Shown here in pieces: positions 7,749 through 16,486 of a stretch of 64,000 bases of DNA. Both the position numbers and the translations under genes were made by a program. The notes beneath the pieces are model-generated. The model did not search any database. It worked only from the letters and a program-made list of their open reading frames with translations, and was not told the DNA's origin. The first letter of the stretch is position 1; the number at the start of each line of letters is the position of its first letter. The stretch lies in contig JBMNFA010000009.1 of the NCBI GenBank assembly GCA_050949055.1, positions 62,001 through 126,000 on the forward strand, given 5' to 3'. Source of the DNA: JAEZJZ01 sp050949055. GTDB taxonomy: Bacteria > Bacillota > UBA994 > UBA5500.

Positions 7749-8776
7749 GGCGGCTGTTGCCACGAAGTGAGCGGCAGTTGTGGGGTGGCGTTTAGGTGAA
7801 GATCGGCCACCGTGCCAGCCTGCCAGCGATAATATCCGGCGGCAGCGATCATGGCCGCGTTGTCTGTGCACAGGGCGAGCGGAGGGAACCCCACCTTCAA
7901 GCCTGCGGCATCGGCCGCCGCCTGCAGCTGCTGCCGTAATCGCCGGTTAGCGGAGACGCCGCCTGCAACATAGATGGACTGCACTCGTTGCTCTGCTGCC
8001 GCTTGCAGCGTCTTCTGCACCAGCACATCCACCACGGCATCTTGAAAGCTGGCGGCCACATCGGGAACGGGCAGGTGGTCGCCCACCTGTTGATGGTGGT
8101 GAATTGTGTTCAACACCGCCGATTTCAACCCGCTGAAACTGAAGTCCAAGCTGCCTTCTTCCAGCATAGCCCGCGGAAAAACGAAGGCCTCTGGATCACC
8201 AGCCAATGATTGCTGGTCGATTTCCGGGCCGCCCGGGTATGGCAGGCCTAAAGCGCGAGCCACCTTGTCAAAGGCTTCTCCGGCGGCATCATCCCTAGTC
8301 TGCCCCAACAGCCGATAGCGGCCATGATCGGACATGTAGACCAGGTCGGTATGACCTCCGGACACAACCAAACAGAGCAGCGGGAACTGTACATCATGCG
8401 CCAGCCAGTTGGCGTAGATATGTCCCTCCAAGTGATTCACTCCCACCAACGGCAACCGTAGCCCATAGGCTAATCCCTTGGCATAGGATAAGCCCACCAA
8501 CAGGGCCCCCACCAACCCCGGGCCAGCGGTGACCGCGATGGCGCTGAGATCGGAGAGCTTTGCCCCCGCCTGTTCCAGCGCTGCCTCCACCACCGGCACC
8601 ACTGCTAGCACGTGCTGACGGGAGGCGATCTCCGGCACCACGCCGCCATATCTGCGATGAATGGGCACCTGCGAGGAGATGATGTTGGACAAAATATCCC
8701 GACCATCGGCGATCACAGCGGCCGATGTCTCGTCACAACTGGTTTCAATACCCAAGATCAGCTGTCGCTTACCCAT
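7733..8776 (-). CDS. tsaD: tRNA N6-threonylcarbamoyladenosine synthase subunit TsaD
   Basis: Transfers the threonylcarbamoyl group to A37 of ANN-decoding tRNAs, working with TsaB and TsaE. 347-residue ASKHA-fold protein with N-terminal GIETSCDETSAA, the metal-site motif NHLEGH near residue 110 and VSGGHTDL. The ATG at 8776 overlaps the rimI stop by one base (TGATG); the TTG three bases earlier is less likely. Last gene of tsaE-tsaB-rimI-tsaD, a common bacterial order. Its 3' end contains DnaA-box-like sequences. Confidence 0.97.
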   Translation of the reverse strand: MGKRQLILGIETSCDETSAAVIADGRDILSNIISSQVPIHRRYGGVVPEIASRQHVLAVVPVVEAALEQAGAKLSDLSAIAVTAGPGLVGALLVGLSYAKGLAYGLRLPLVGVNHLEGHIYANWLAHDVQFPLLCLVVSGGHTDLVYMSDHGRYRLLGQTRDDAAGEAFDKVARALGLPYPGGPEIDQQSLAGDPEAFVFPRAMLEEGSLDFSFSGLKSAVLNTIHHHQQVGDHLPVPDVAASFQDAVVDVLVQKTLQAAAEQRVQSIYVAGGVSANRRLRQQLQAAADAAGLKVGFPPLALCTDNAAMIAAAGYYRWQAGTVADLHLNATPQLPLTSWQQPPVDNL

Positions 8777-9291
8777 CAATCCACCACCCCTTCGGTGTCT
8801 GTCGGCTTTGCCGGTTCTAGCGGGAGCGGCAGCTGGGAGTCGCTGAGGTCATCCTTCCACATGATCAGCGCGTCCTCACCTGTATCCGTATAATAACCGC
8901 GGCGGAGACCGCAGAACTTGAATCCATGCTTCAGGTAAAGCGCTTGCGCCACCTTGTTTCCCGTCCTGACTTCCAGGGTGGCTCGGTTCGCTCCCCTCTC
9001 CTTGGCGGCGGCCAGCAGACCCCTGAGCAGCTGGTGGCCAAAACCCCGCCCCCGCCAGGCGGGATGAATGGCGATGTTGGTGATGTGCGCTTCGCCCAAG
9101 ACGATCCAGGTGCCGGCATAAGCCACCACCCGCTCCTGATATTTTCCCACCAGGTAAAGGGCATATTGATTCTGCTTCAGCTCGGTCTGGAAGGCAAATC
9201 TCGACCAAGGGGAGGAAAAAGACAGTCTTTCTACCTCCAACACCTGATCCAAGTGGGCCAAGGTCATCGGAACCACGCTGAATCCAGACAT
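8776..9291 (-). CDS. rimI: Ribosomal protein S18 alanine N-acetyltransferase
   Basis: GNAT-fold acetyltransferase of 171 residues that acetylates the N-terminus of S18 or other proteins. The acetyl-CoA loop RGRGFGHQLL is near residue 80 and the NKVAQALYLKHGFK segment is typical of RimI. The start at 9291 is chosen because AAGGAG lies 8 bases upstream; the GTG at 9300 and ATG at 9297 are too close to it. Set between tsaB and tsaD as in many Bacillota. The C-terminal 25 residues are proline- and acid-rich and not conserved. Confidence 0.92.
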   Translation of the reverse strand: MSGFSVVPMTLAHLDQVLEVERLSFSSPWSRFAFQTELKQNQYALYLVGKYQERVVAYAGTWIVLGEAHITNIAIHPAWRGRGFGHQLLRGLLAAAKERGANRATLEVRTGNKVAQALYLKHGFKFCGLRRGYYTDTGEDALIMWKDDLSDSQLPLPLEPAKPTDTEGVVD

Positions 9292-9296
9292 GACCA

Positions 9297-9986
9297 TCAC
9301 TCCTTACCCTGTCGCTGCAGTTTCTGCTCCGCCGATGACGCGCGCAGGTACAGCGGGTGCAGCTGCTCTACCGTCACTGGTGACCGCTGGTCGCAAGCCG
9401 CCAGCAGTGCCAGGCTGGCCGCCCGGGGCCAGTTATGCAGTGGAGAAGCAAAGCGCGCCTCGGGCAAACACTCGGCAATCTGGGAACGGTAAATAATAGC
9501 ACCCTCCCCAACGAACAGTACTTTCCCCTGCAGCGTGGATAGTAGGTCGCGCAATGCCACCGCCTGGGGAGGCTGAACGGTTGCCAGCCCGGCAGTCCTG
9601 CGCTGATACGCAGCCGCATACACCTGTTGCCTGCGGGCATCCAACAAGGGTACAATCAGGTTCTCGTCCGCCGGCGACTGCTGCCAAGCCAGTGCCTCCA
9701 GAGTGGACACGGAGAGGATGGGGAGACCAAGGGCGTGGCCCAGCCCTTTGACCGTAGCCAAGCCAATTCTCAGGCCGGTGAACGAACCGGGGCCGCTGGA
9801 GACCACCAGACGCTGCATACCCGACAATTCGGCACCGGCCAGCGCCAGCGCCTGATCGATCATCGGCAGCAGCCGCTCGGAATGGGTGAGACTGGAGTGG
9901 GAGTTAACTTCGCTCAAAATGCGATCACCTTTGCCCACGGCCACGCTAGCCACCAAGGTGGCACTCTCAACTGCTAGCCAAAGCAT
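9297..9986 (-). CDS. tsaB: tRNA threonylcarbamoyladenosine biosynthesis protein TsaB
   Basis: Inactive ASKHA paralogue that binds TsaD to form the t6A-synthesising complex. 229 residues, with SSGPGSFTGLRIGL near residue 67, the diagnostic TsaB segment. The longest frame starts at 10025 within tsaE; the ATG at 9986 with GAGGAGG upstream gives the normal family start (MLWLAVES). It overlaps tsaE by 20 bases and nearly abuts rimI. Confidence 0.95.
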   Translation of the reverse strand: MLWLAVESATLVASVAVGKGDRILSEVNSHSSLTHSERLLPMIDQALALAGAELSGMQRLVVSSGPGSFTGLRIGLATVKGLGHALGLPILSVSTLEALAWQQSPADENLIVPLLDARRQQVYAAAYQRRTAGLATVQPPQAVALRDLLSTLQGKVLFVGEGAIIYRSQIAECLPEARFASPLHNWPRAASLALLAACDQRSPVTVEQLHPLYLRASSAEQKLQRQGKE

Positions 9987-10443
9987 CCGCCCACGCCTCC
10001 TCAATTTCGCGACTGCGCCGGCCACTGGCGGTAACCAGCAGCAGGCGTTGATTGTGATCTATGCGGCGCAACTCTATCTGCAAGCAATCCAAAGGCAGCG
10101 CTTCTTGAAAACGATCCCCCCACTCCACCAGCAGCAACCCGCGACCATCCAGATAGTCCTCCCAGCCGATGGCCAGCAGTTCCTCTTCACTCTCAAGGCG
10201 ATAGAAGTCTGCGTGATAGATGGGCATGCGTTGGGTCGAATAAACGTTGACCAGGTTAAAGGTGGGGCTATGCACCGGCTCATGGGCGCCTAAAGCGCTG
10301 GCCAGACCGGCGACAAACTGGGTCTTGCCTGCGCCCAGATCTCCGATCAAGGACAGGCAGTCACCACCGCACAGGGAGCTGGCCAAGGCGGCAGCCACGC
10401 GGGCCGTCTGCTCTGGCGACGAACTGGAAATGGTCAGTGGCAT
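9967..10443 (-). CDS. tsaE: tRNA threonylcarbamoyladenosine biosynthesis ATPase TsaE
   Basis: P-loop ATPase of the t6A complex, 158 residues. The Walker A motif GDLGAGKT is near residue 34, followed by HSPTFNLVN and a YRLE-containing segment typical of TsaE. The frame extends to 10479, but the ATG at 10443 is preferred: it has an AAAGGCGGTG ribosome site and the conserved length. First gene of the operon, with a good SigA promoter 40 bases upstream. Confidence 0.95.
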   Translation of the reverse strand: MPLTISSSSPEQTARVAAALASSLCGGDCLSLIGDLGAGKTQFVAGLASALGAHEPVHSPTFNLVNVYSTQRMPIYHADFYRLESEEELLAIGWEDYLDGRGLLLVEWGDRFQEALPLDCLQIELRRIDHNQRLLLVTASGRRSREIEEAWADALASS

Positions 10444-10482
10444 GGCGAGAACACCGCCTTTCAGGGCTATGCAATCCATTAC

Positions 10483-10511
10483 ATTATATTGTCCTCAGAA
10501 GAAACCTACAA
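10483..10511 (-). promoter_or_regulatory. SigA-type promoter of the tsaE operon
   Basis: Minus-strand -35 TTGTAG (10506-10511), 17-base spacer and -10 TATAAT (10483-10488). Diverges from the ribU promoter. Confidence 0.65.
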
Positions 10512-10575
10512 GTTGATGACCGGGTGAGTCGCGGGGCGATTCCAGCGGGCCATTCGTTTGCTAGAAGACTATCGA

Positions 10576-10605
10576 TTGACGGGCCAAGCTAGTTGAACGT
10601 ATAAT
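10576..10605 (+). promoter_or_regulatory. SigA-type promoter of ribU
   Basis: Plus-strand -35 TTGACG (10576-10581), 18-base spacer and -10 TATAAT (10600-10605). Transcription starts just before the FMN aptamer. Confidence 0.75.
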
Positions 10606-10613
10606 GTCGCTAG

Positions 10614-10733
10614 AACCTTCAGGGCAGGGTGAAATTCCTGACCGGTGGTAATGCTTGCATAGCTAGCCCACGAGCCGCAAGGCAGAGCTGGTGCGATTCC
10701 AGCGCCGACGGTATAGTCCGGATGGTAGAAGGT
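10614..10733 (+). ncRNA. FMN riboswitch aptamer
   Basis: Shows the conserved RFN core in order: AGGGCAGGGTGAAATTCCTG, ACCGGTGGT, AGCCCACGAGCC, CTGGTGCGATTCCAGCGCCG, ACGGTATAGTCCGGATGG and the closing AGAAGG that pairs with the 5' CCTTC. FMN binding is expected to lower ribU expression through the terminator that follows. Confidence 0.97.
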
Positions 10734-10760
10734 GCAATATTAAGCACGTTTTTTGCCATG

Positions 10761-10787
10761 CCCTGGGATGTTCCCAGGGTTTTTTGT
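10761..10787 (+). terminator. Riboswitch-controlled terminator
   Basis: Stem CCCTGGGA / TCCCAGGG with a 3-base loop followed by TTTTTTG. It lies between the FMN aptamer and ribU, the standard expression platform for transcription attenuation. Confidence 0.9.
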
Positions 10788-10831
10788 TTCGCTGAAGGCA
10801 ATATTTCTATCAGAGGAGGAATCCAATCCAC

Positions 10832-11377
10832 ATGACTTCAAGCAAAGTGCGCAGACTGGTCTTAATCTCGTTGCTGACCGCCGCCTCATTCGTTTTGATG
10901 TACGTGCTGCAGATTCCGCTGCTGCCAGCAGCACCTTATCTGAAGTGGGACCCCAGCGACCTACCTAATGTAATAGGCGGCTTTATCCTCGGGCCAGGGG
11001 CAGCCATCGCCATCTCCTTGGTCAAGTCTCTACTTTTTCTGCTCTTCAAGGGCAGCGAGGGGCCGATCGGCGCGACGATGGCCTTCGCATCGGGGGCGGC
11101 TTTGGCAGCGGGCGCAGCCCTCGTCTATCGGCGGTGGCCAAACCGTTTTGGGGCCATCGGGGGGCTGTTGCTCGGAACGGGACTACTCGTGGTCAGCATG
11201 GCAGCAATCAATTACTATTGGACATTAGGCGTTTGGGGGATTCCCAAAGACGCGCACCTGGCCACCGTGAAGACGCTGATTATCCCATTTAATCTTTATC
11301 GCGGCCTGCTCAGTTCAGCGATCATCTATCCACTATACATGGCACTGCGGCGGCCGTTGGCCGCTTGGCTGGACTGA
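10832..11377 (+). CDS. ribU: Riboflavin ECF transporter S-component RibU
   Basis: Membrane substrate-binding subunit of an energy-coupling factor transporter for riboflavin. 181 residues with about five to six hydrophobic helices. The N-terminal helix contains an alanine-rich face (LLTAASFVLMYV) and is followed by the S-component PYLKWDPSDLP segment. The family call is strengthened by the FMN riboswitch directly upstream. It has no ATPase of its own and probably uses the EcfA1-EcfA2-EcfT module at 50.1-52.6 kb. The site GAGGAGG precedes the ATG. It is one of few plus-strand genes in the window. Confidence 0.93.
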   Translation: MTSSKVRRLVLISLLTAASFVLMYVLQIPLLPAAPYLKWDPSDLPNVIGGFILGPGAAIAISLVKSLLFLLFKGSEGPIGATMAFASGAALAAGAALVYRRWPNRFGAIGGLLLGTGLLVVSMAAINYYWTLGVWGIPKDAHLATVKTLIIPFNLYRGLLSSAIIYPLYMALRRPLAAWLD

Positions 11378-11392
11378 CGGCAGAAAAACAAC

Positions 11393-11430
11393 GCCAGAAC
11401 CTGCTCAACGGGTTCTGGCCTTTTGCCTTG
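11393..11430. terminator. Bidirectional terminator between ribU and the EamA gene
   Basis: Stem GCCAGAACC (11393-11401) / GGTTCTGGC (11411-11419). It is followed on the plus strand by CTTTTGCCTT and on the minus strand by GTTGTTTTTC, so it can serve both convergent genes. Confidence 0.75.
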
Positions 11431-11550
11431 TCCAAGAAGCAAGCTGTTCATCGCCTAGCCTCTGCAAAAAGATCCTATAGGACACCCAGATGATCACATT
11501 TGTTTTGCCTGCTCTGCCGTCGCCACTTAGGATGGTAGCCCCGCCGAGGC

Positions 11551-12444
11551 TTAGGCAGAGTCCTTTGATTCCGCAAGCCCAGGCAAGTAGTGCGGTCCCA
11601 GCTCGGCGGTCAGAATGCCCAGCATGATCAGCGCAGCGCCCCACATTCCCCTGAAACCGAGACGCTCGCCGATCCACCAATGGGAGAACAGGGCCGCAAA
11701 CACCGGTTCAGCGGCGAAAATGAGCGCCGTGTGGCTGGCGTTGGTGTAACGCTGCATGCTAGCCTGTAGTGAGTAAGCCAGGGATGTGGCCAGGAGGGCA
11801 GTGAAGACGATTGCTCCCCAGGTGGTTGCAGGCAGGGAAACTGGATGGCGTTCAAAAAGGGAAAACGCCCAGGCGCCGGCGGCCACCGTCAGCAGCTGCA
11901 CCGCCGTCAGTGCCATAGTTTCCACTACTTCAGCGTAATGACCGACGGCGATAATCTGCAAAGCAAAGCAGACAGCTGACCCGAGCACCAGCAAGTCACC
12001 GCCGTTTGCGGCCAGCCCAGAGCCCAAAGATAGCAGCCCCAGGCCAATTACGCTGGCCGACACACCAACCATCAGCGGCCACTTTGGCCACCGACGGCGA
12101 CGGATTGCCAAAAATACGGGCACCAGTACCACCGACAGGCCGGTGACGAAGCCCGCCTTGGCGGGAGTAGTCAGCATCAGTCCCCTTGTCTGCAGGACAT
12201 AACCGCAGGCCAACAGCAGGCCGGTAACCGCCCCTGCTTTCCAAACCGCCGGCCGCCGCAAGGCTGCCTGCCGCCGTCCGCAGAAGAGGATGGCCGCTGC
12301 CGCCAGGGTAAAGCGCAGGGCAAGGAATAAGTTGGGGGGCAAAATTGATAACGCATCCTTGACGATGACAAAAGTCGAGCCCCAGATAGCCGCCACCAGA
12401 AGCAGTATCAGATCGGCGACTATGGGACTGATCTGACGGTTCAA
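11551..12444 (-). CDS. EamA/DMT family transporter
   Basis: Ten-helix drug/metabolite transporter with two EamA repeats, about 297 residues. The first helix carries the family pattern AAIWGSTFVIVKD and the second repeat ends with LGFRGMWGAALIMLGIL. Family members export amino acids, metabolites or drugs; the substrate here is unknown. The longest frame starts with a GTG at 12453 that overlaps its own purine-rich site. The TTG at 12444, with AGAGGTG at proper spacing, is more likely. Single gene with a shared terminator at its 3' side. Confidence 0.88.
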   Translation of the reverse strand: MNRQISPIVADLILLLVAAIWGSTFVIVKDALSILPPNLFLALRFTLAAAAILFCGRRQAALRRPAVWKAGAVTGLLLACGYVLQTRGLMLTTPAKAGFVTGLSVVLVPVFLAIRRRRWPKWPLMVGVSASVIGLGLLSLGSGLAANGGDLLVLGSAVCFALQIIAVGHYAEVVETMALTAVQLLTVAAGAWAFSLFERHPVSLPATTWGAIVFTALLATSLAYSLQASMQRYTNASHTALIFAAEPVFAALFSHWWIGERLGFRGMWGAALIMLGILTAELGPHYLPGLAESKDSA

Positions 12445-12691
12445 TCGGTTCACCTCTCACTCAATTCTGAGAGAAGAACTGTGGCTTGTCAAGGCTGCCT
12501 GTCCGGACCGACCATCGGCTCAAAGTTAAGAAGCCAACTCATCTGGCAGAAATGAGTCGGCCTCGTTAACCCAGGGGGTGGGCCTGGGATCCCTGGCAAG
12601 ACGGTGCATACTTACTCGAGTCCTCCAGATCATCTACGCTGAAACCAGTGCCGTGCCTCCACATTGTGTTACACTACACCGTCCCGCTATC

Positions 12692-14314
12692 TCATTCTCT
12701 AGTCAACCGGTGGCGATAGTCAGTGGGGGTTACGGCCACCTGTTTCTTAAAGACCCGGGAAAAATAGCTGATATCGTTGTAGCCAACTCGCTCTGCGATT
12801 TGGCCGATAGTCAGGTGGGTGTCGCGCAGCAGCTGTTTGGCAGCGGCCAAGCGCAATTCGGTCAGATACTGCACGAAGGTCATGCCGGTCTGCTCTTTGA
12901 AGACATGACTGAAGTAGAAGGGACTGAGGTAGACCACCCGGGCAACATCCTCTAGGCTCAACTGTTGACTATAGTGCTGCTCCAAATAGGCAACGGCCCG
13001 CTTGATCAAGCGCTGATGCCGCAGTCCTCGCTCGGCTAATACCAGATGCAGAAGTTCATCGGCAGCCTGCATGACCAGCCGCCGCAGCTCGGAAAGTGTG
13101 TCCGCGTGGGTAATTAAAGCCAATTGCCGAATGTTGGCCTGGGTGGCCGCCTCTGGATTGGCGCCCCCCATAATCGCAGCCCGAGTGAGCAGGACCAGCA
13201 GCTCCACCAGTCGCCACCGCAGGGTTTGTAGACTCCCCTCCTCCTCGCGCTCCAGTAGCACCAGCAGGGCCTCCAATTGACTGATCGCCTGTTGCTGATC
13301 GCCCAGGCGCATCCCTTGCAGCACTTGTTCCTCTTCTACCGGTAGGGCTGCGCTGCTATTTCCCAAGTCCACGTCATCGATATGCATCACCTGGTTGCTG
13401 CCCAGCGGCGATTGGTAACAGACTGCCTGCAGAGCATCTCCCAATGATTGGCGCAGCTGCAGCGGATTCTCGACGGTGCGGCCGATGCCGATAACCACTT
13501 TCAGATGCAGCTGTTGGTTGATATTATGCCGGATTCGCTCTGCTAATTCCGTCACCACCTGTCGCCCGGCAGCGCCTGGCCTGGCCAGCGAAACTGGCAG
13601 CAGCAGGACAACGCGATCGTCGCTCTGCCGGTGCAACAGAGCAGCCGACTCGCCCAGCATGCTCTCCAACAGGGCCAACAGCTGCTCTTTCAACAGCTGT
13701 CGCTCGCCTTCGGCCTTACCAGCCGTCACCTGGGCAAAATCACTCAACTGCAGCAATAGTACTGCGCGCGGATGGTCCGGCAAACCAAGAAAGCGCCGCT
13801 TCTCTTCCAGCGCGGCTGGGCTGAGGTTGCTGCCACCGAGCAAATCGTTGATATACTCCTGCTTGATCAGTGGCCTGGCGGCTTCTACCCGCTGCTGCAA
13901 CTGTGCCAGCTGTTGTTTCTGTCGCCTTTCTTCCTCAATCTCTGCCATCGCTTTTTGCAGCACCCGTTGCAGGTCGCTGCGATTGGCCGGCTTGAGCAGA
14001 TAGTCGCAGACGCCGATCTGAATGGCCTCTTGGGCCAGGCTGAACTCGTCATAAGCGGTAAGCACGATCACTTTGGTGCTTGGTGCCAAGCGCAAAATGG
14101 CCGTGGCGGCCTCCAGTCCGCCCATCACTGGCATTCGTAAGTCTAGGAAAACGATCTCCGGTTGCCACGCTTTGAATATTTCCACCGCCTGTGCACCGTG
14201 CGTCGCTTCTTTGATTTCGCCGATGGGCAATGGCAGCTCTGGCAACCGCTGCAGTGAGATTCGCAGGGCACCCCTCTGAATACTCTCGTCATCGCACAGC
14301 AGAATACGGGTCAT
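12692..14314 (-). CDS. AraC-type response regulator
   Basis: Two-component response regulator of 540 residues, of the YesN type. The receiver domain (1-120) has acidic DD at 8-9, the phosphoacceptor Asp58 in IVFLDLRMP and Lys in YLLKP. A coiled-coil stretch (about 115-150) and a long middle region of about 290 residues follow. Two AraC helix-turn-helix motifs are at the end (about 440-540, with DVARVVYLSPFYFSHVFKE and ISYFSRVFKK). The ATG at 14314 is preferred to the GTG at 14320 by the spacing of GGAGG. It lies 76 bases after the sensor kinase and is the last gene of the module C operon. Confidence 0.93.
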   Translation of the reverse strand: MTRILLCDDESIQRGALRISLQRLPELPLPIGEIKEATHGAQAVEIFKAWQPEIVFLDLRMPVMGGLEAATAILRLAPSTKVIVLTAYDEFSLAQEAIQIGVCDYLLKPANRSDLQRVLQKAMAEIEEERRQKQQLAQLQQRVEAARPLIKQEYINDLLGGSNLSPAALEEKRRFLGLPDHPRAVLLLQLSDFAQVTAGKAEGERQLLKEQLLALLESMLGESAALLHRQSDDRVVLLLPVSLARPGAAGRQVVTELAERIRHNINQQLHLKVVIGIGRTVENPLQLRQSLGDALQAVCYQSPLGSNQVMHIDDVDLGNSSAALPVEEEQVLQGMRLGDQQQAISQLEALLVLLEREEEGSLQTLRWRLVELLVLLTRAAIMGGANPEAATQANIRQLALITHADTLSELRRLVMQAADELLHLVLAERGLRHQRLIKRAVAYLEQHYSQQLSLEDVARVVYLSPFYFSHVFKEQTGMTFVQYLTELRLAAAKQLLRDTHLTIGQIAERVGYNDISYFSRVFKKQVAVTPTDYRHRLTRE

Positions 14315-14390
14315 ACTCACCCTCCTCTCAACAGTGCATCCCTGTGAGCGTCTAGCCGGATGAGACGGCAGGCTGGAAGATAACTGCAGA

Positions 14391-15365
14391 CTACTCCACC
14401 AACGGCAGCGTGATGGTCACTCTGGTCCCTTTCCCCGGTGCGCTTTCCAGCTGCAGCCCGTAGCTGCTGCCGAAGAAGTGCTGCAGCCGCTTGTGCACGT
14501 TGGCGAAGCCAAGGCCGGTGGTGTGGCTGCGACCGGACATGCCCGCCCTGAGCTCTTTAATTTCTGCCAGTCGGGCCGGCTCGATGCCTACTCCATTGTC
14601 GATCACCAAAATGACCACCCGTTCACCATCAGCATGGGCAGTCAGGCGCAGCAAGCCATCCATCTTGGACTCCAAACCGTGAATGATGGCGTTCTCCACT
14701 ATCGGTTGCAGAGTGAGTACCGGCACCTGAGCCGAACGGACATCGGGTGAGATCTCAGTCTCCACAGTAATCCGGTCTCCGAAACGCGCCTTTTGAATCG
14801 CCAGGTAATCGTCAACGTAAGCCAGCTCTTCGGAGAGAGTTACCGTTTGGCCGATACTGCGCAGGGAATAACGCAACAAGCGAGAGAGCGACTGGACCAG
14901 CTCGGTGGTCTGCATGGCCGACTCAAAGATGGATAATCCGGCAATAGTGGTCAGGGTATTGAATAGAAAGTGTGGATTCACCTGGGACTGCAGTGCCTTT
15001 AGCTCCATGAACTTCAGCGCTTCCTCCAGTTCGGTGTGCGCCTTGATCTCCTCTATCAGCCGAACCTGCGATTGGTGCAGTTGCCGCTCCAAGAGGATGT
15101 TCTGCACCCGCTGCTCCACCAACAGGGCCAACCAACGGATGACATCCGGCTTGGCTGCAGTCCCGGCTAAGTAGCCGATGGGGTGCCCGTTCGCGTGCAG
15201 CGGTTCCCGCCAGGCGAGGCTAGGTGCTTGGCGTTGTCGATGATTAGGCCACAGCACCTGGCCGTTGTCGGATAACAGCCAGACTTCCTGGCCCAACCGG
15301 CTCACCCACTCCTGCAGGTGATCAGCAAAGCCTTCCGCGAAGACCACCGACCAATCGATACTCAT
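14391..15365 (-). CDS. Cytosolic LytS/YesM-type sensor histidine kinase
   Basis: 324-residue histidine kinase of the HPK7/8 type. The phosphoacceptor His132 is in QSQVNPHFLFNTL, with an N-box LQPIVENAIIHGLE near 222 and G-boxes DNGVGIEP and TTGLGFANVHKRL. Unlike YesM proteins it has no membrane segment. The N-terminal 70 residues form a small, unassigned sensor domain, followed by a coiled coil (about 80-125). GGAGGTGG precedes the ATG. It starts 14 bases after the barrel-sandwich protein of module C, so it is almost certainly co-transcribed with that ATPase pair. Confidence 0.92.
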   Translation of the reverse strand: MSIDWSVVFAEGFADHLQEWVSRLGQEVWLLSDNGQVLWPNHRQRQAPSLAWREPLHANGHPIGYLAGTAAKPDVIRWLALLVEQRVQNILLERQLHQSQVRLIEEIKAHTELEEALKFMELKALQSQVNPHFLFNTLTTIAGLSIFESAMQTTELVQSLSRLLRYSLRSIGQTVTLSEELAYVDDYLAIQKARFGDRITVETEISPDVRSAQVPVLTLQPIVENAIIHGLESKMDGLLRLTAHADGERVVILVIDNGVGIEPARLAEIKELRAGMSGRSHTTGLGFANVHKRLQHFFGSSYGLQLESAPGKGTRVTITLPLVE

Positions 15366-15379
15366 CTTCCGCCACCTCC

Positions 15380-16486
15380 CTACCCAACTACTTCCAAGTT
15401 AGCTATCGGCACCGCCACCTCCTGCTGCGTGGACAACAATCGCACCTGCACACAGAGCAAAGTAGCCTCGGTTGGCACCCGCTGCAAGAATGGCTCTGCA
15501 CTGATCACCCGCGCCAATTGGCCAAATCGGGGGGTGCGAATCAACCGCACCAGCTGGCCTGCTCGCAATTCCTGGTGGCCAGACAATGCCTGTTCATGCA
15601 CCGGCCCATGATGGGGCACAAACAGTTCCGGCCGAATCACCCCCGCGCGCACCCGGGTGGACCCGTCGATGCTGGCGACCGCTCCGTGCAGATGCGAAAG
15701 AATGGCAAAGGTAGTGGGCATCATGGGAAAGGTACCAAAGCCTTCGGTCAGCAGCAGGGTGAGGCTGGTCTCGAGGCCGGTTACAGCCGTGCCTAACACA
15801 AATCCCAGCCAACTGTCCAGAACCGATTTGTGCATGCTGCCCACCACGATGCCTCTTACGCCTAGCCGCCAAGCCCGATCCAGAGTCTCCAAACCCAACT
15901 GGCACCCTCCGGCTATGATGCAACCTTCATGTTCTGGCTTGACCAGATCCGGTGTAAGTGGTGTGGACTCCGATTGGGCAACCACCACCATCGGCCCCCT
16001 AAGGAAACCGCCAACGCCAAATGAACCCTGAATTAAGGCACCTTGAGTGGAGATAATTACCCCCTCGCCGGGGACAATACGCTCGACCTGGCCGGGATAA
16101 TTAGCGCGGATGGGCAATGGATGGGAGCGGATGGTCACTCGCCCAGTATAGGGCGAGATACTCTCCACGACGCCGTTCTCTGGCGAGGCGTAGTCCTGGG
16201 ATGCACCCAGAAAGCCGCGATGGGTGGCGATCACTTCGCCTTTTCTCACCACCGAGCCTTCCCGGCGCAGCATGGCATCGGGCACATCAAAGGGCGATAT
16301 GCCCAACTCCGATGCCAGATTGATACTCAGAAGATATCCTTGGGGATTGAGGTAGCCGATCAGCTGATCGGCGGTCACCTGCTCGCCTTCCTTGACCAAG
16401 ATCTGGCCGGTGATTGGTATTCGGCGCAGTTTTTGCAGCCGTATTGACGAGCGCACAATTAGGCCGGATCGATATAGCTCAGGCAT
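15380..16486 (-). CDS. Barrel-sandwich-hybrid protein, module C
   Basis: 368 residues, function unknown. The N-terminus has repeated biotinyl/lipoyl-like barrel-sandwich motifs (LRRIPITGQILVKEGEQVTA, then YASPENGVVESISPYTGRV and ANYPGQVERIVPGEGV), as seen in RnfC/NqrA and carrier folds. It lacks the lysine motif needed for lipoylation or biotinylation. The middle is a conserved glycine-rich core (QGSFGVGG, LLLTEGFGTFPM, DGSTRVRAGVIRPE). The last 60 residues resemble a KOW/SH3-like barrel. It overlaps the module C ATPase by 8 bases, pointing to coupled synthesis and a complex. Clear paralogue of the gene at 22384-23511. Confidence 0.85.
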   Translation of the reverse strand: MPELYRSGLIVRSSIRLQKLRRIPITGQILVKEGEQVTADQLIGYLNPQGYLLSINLASELGISPFDVPDAMLRREGSVVRKGEVIATHRGFLGASQDYASPENGVVESISPYTGRVTIRSHPLPIRANYPGQVERIVPGEGVIISTQGALIQGSFGVGGFLRGPMVVVAQSESTPLTPDLVKPEHEGCIIAGGCQLGLETLDRAWRLGVRGIVVGSMHKSVLDSWLGFVLGTAVTGLETSLTLLLTEGFGTFPMMPTTFAILSHLHGAVASIDGSTRVRAGVIRPELFVPHHGPVHEQALSGHQELRAGQLVRLIRTPRFGQLARVISAEPFLQRVPTEATLLCVQVRLLSTQQEVAVPIANLEVVG

